A stretch of 5,645 nucleotides of DNA from Alphaproteobacteria bacterium. Its GTDB lineage: Bacteria; Pseudomonadota; Alphaproteobacteria; JAJFFI01. Of this stretch, positions 5,012 through 5,645 are shown one piece after another (positions within the stretch are counted from its first letter, which is position 1; the number at the start of each line of letters is the position of its first letter). Both the position numbers and the translations under genes were made by a program. Location of the stretch: assembly GCA_021776755.1 (NCBI GenBank), contig JAJFFI010000066.1, positions 1 to 5,645 on the forward strand. Reading direction: 5' to 3'. Under the pieces are notes generated by a model. The model was not told where the DNA came from. It ran no database searches and was given only the letters and a program-made list of their open reading frames with translations.

Positions 5012-5645
5012 TCTGTTGTCCTTTCGGGCAGGAGTTCGATCTGCTCCGGGTGGGTTACCGTGATCATCGGCCCGTTGCGGGGTTTCAGCCAGCCGCGCAC
5101 CCGGATGCGGCGGCCTTGAAACGTCATCGGATCGCGGCCCGCTTTTGCATAGAGTCTTGCCGCGCCCTTGGTCACTGCGGCCGTGAAATCGGTGCGCCAG
5201 TCGGCGCCGAAATTCAGATAGACCTGCCCGCGCACCTTTGCCGCCTTGAGCACGCGGCCTTCGACAATCTGAAAGCTATTGAGGAATTTCGGCGTTTCTG
5301 GGGCTTGCCGGACCAAATAGGCCGCATGCGCCCAGATACCGCGGCGGGCGGCGCGGGCCTGTCTCTCGAACAGCAGCATCTCGGCGAGCCGGGCGCGGTT
5401 GTCGGCAAAGCTCGCGACCCGCGCAAGACCGCGCGCCAGCAGTTCGCCCTGCACCCAAAGCCCGTTCGCGTTATGCACATGTGCGATCAGCCGACCGTGG
5501 CGGTCGGCCCGGCGCCCGCCATAGGACAAGCGCAAGGTCTTGCGGCCGACCAGACCGGCCAACGCCGCTTGTGCTTCGCGCGCAAGCGCGGCCGTATTCC
5601 TGTCTGGCGCCGCGATCCCGGCAAGCCGCAGGGTATCGCCCGAGG
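5008..5645 (-). CDS. Staphylococcal nuclease (thermonuclease)-like protein, N-terminus cut by window edge
   Basis: The frame is open from the right edge, so 211 C-terminal residues are visible and the true start lies beyond 5645; a TTG at 5562 is inside the domain. Counting from the first visible full codon, the SNase signature begins GDTLRLAGIAAPD (2-14). Arg6 aligns with Arg35 of staphylococcal nuclease, and Arg51 in RADRHGRLIAHV (45-56) aligns with Arg87. The catalytic Glu43 position is Asp14, and the Asp40 position is Ala11. GLWVQGELLARGLARV and ERQARAARRGIWAH complete the SNase OB-fold (to about residue 105). A second beta-rich, probably OB-like domain follows (about 120-205: IVEGRVLKAAKVRGQVYLNFG, then RRIRVRGWLKPRNGPMI), likely for nucleic-acid binding. 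Whether it is exported cannot be seen. Its stop overlaps the protease start, so the two are probably one operon. Confidence 0.88.
   Translation of the reverse strand, partial: SGDTLRLAGIAAPDRNTAALAREAQAALAGLVGRKTLRLSYGGRRADRHGRLIAHVHNANGLWVQGELLARGLARVASFADNRARLAEMLLFERQARAARRGIWAHAAYLVRQAPETPKFLNSFQIVEGRVLKAAKVRGQVYLNFGADWRTDFTAAVTKGAARLYAKAGRDPMTFQGRRIRVRGWLKPRNGPMITVTHPEQIELLPERTTE
5019..5024 (-). promoter_or_regulatory. Ribosome binding site of the M48 protease gene
   Basis: AAAGGA on the minus strand lies seven bases before the GTG at 5011-5009. It lies inside the end of the nuclease gene and fixes the protease start at this GTG rather than at an internal Met. Confidence 0.8.

Noticed and set aside
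1..5645. CRISPR array, transposon ends, tRNA or rRNA genes, toxin-antitoxin or defence cassette
   Set aside because: I found no regularly spaced repeats, no transposase or integrase, no cloverleaf-like sequence and no protein of such systems on either strand.

Overview
The window is GC-rich, tightly packed bacterial DNA. Its gene content points to an alphaproteobacterium: a Suv3-like DEAD/DEAH helicase C-terminus, a small S4 RNA-binding protein, a seven-iron ferredoxin of the FdxA type and a CarD-family RNA polymerase regulator lie in the same order. From general knowledge I recognise helicase, S4, fdxA, carD as a recurring alphaproteobacterial neighbourhood. I cannot name a genus.

Layout, left to right. 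The end of the helicase gene (1-584, +) overlaps the start of the S4 gene (581-982, +) in a TTGA junction. The S4 gene converges on a DUF938/METTL26-type methyltransferase gene (979-1602, -), and the two stop codons share one CTAG. A 108-base divergent spacer leads to a TerB-like gene (1711-2187, +). The end of this gene is partly duplicated as a hairpin-forming repeat (2178-2241) in front of fdxA (2290-2625, +). A 357-base gap follows. It holds a predicted structured RNA or leader, a strong intrinsic terminator (2796-2831) and a perfect 14-base palindrome (2862-2875). Next is carD (2983-3480, +). A very strong hairpin terminator (3507-3541) separates carD from a minus-strand pair: a staphylococcal-nuclease-like gene, cut by the right edge (5008-5645, -), overlapping by GTGA with an exported M48 zinc metalloprotease gene (3557-5011, -).

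How the genes fit together. The plus-strand core concerns RNA handling (helicase, S4 protein), electron transfer (FdxA) and transcription initiation control (CarD). The minus-strand pair looks like one transcription unit, with a nuclease and a periplasmic protease translationally coupled. The methyltransferase and TerB genes look like an insertion between the two halves of the usual helicase-S4 / fdxA-carD order; this is inference from remembered synteny.

I do not see a defence system, CRISPR array, transposase, tRNA or rRNA. The window is mostly ordinary housekeeping sequence. The least explained part is the fdxA-carD gap, where a candidate small RNA or attenuated leader deserves a test.
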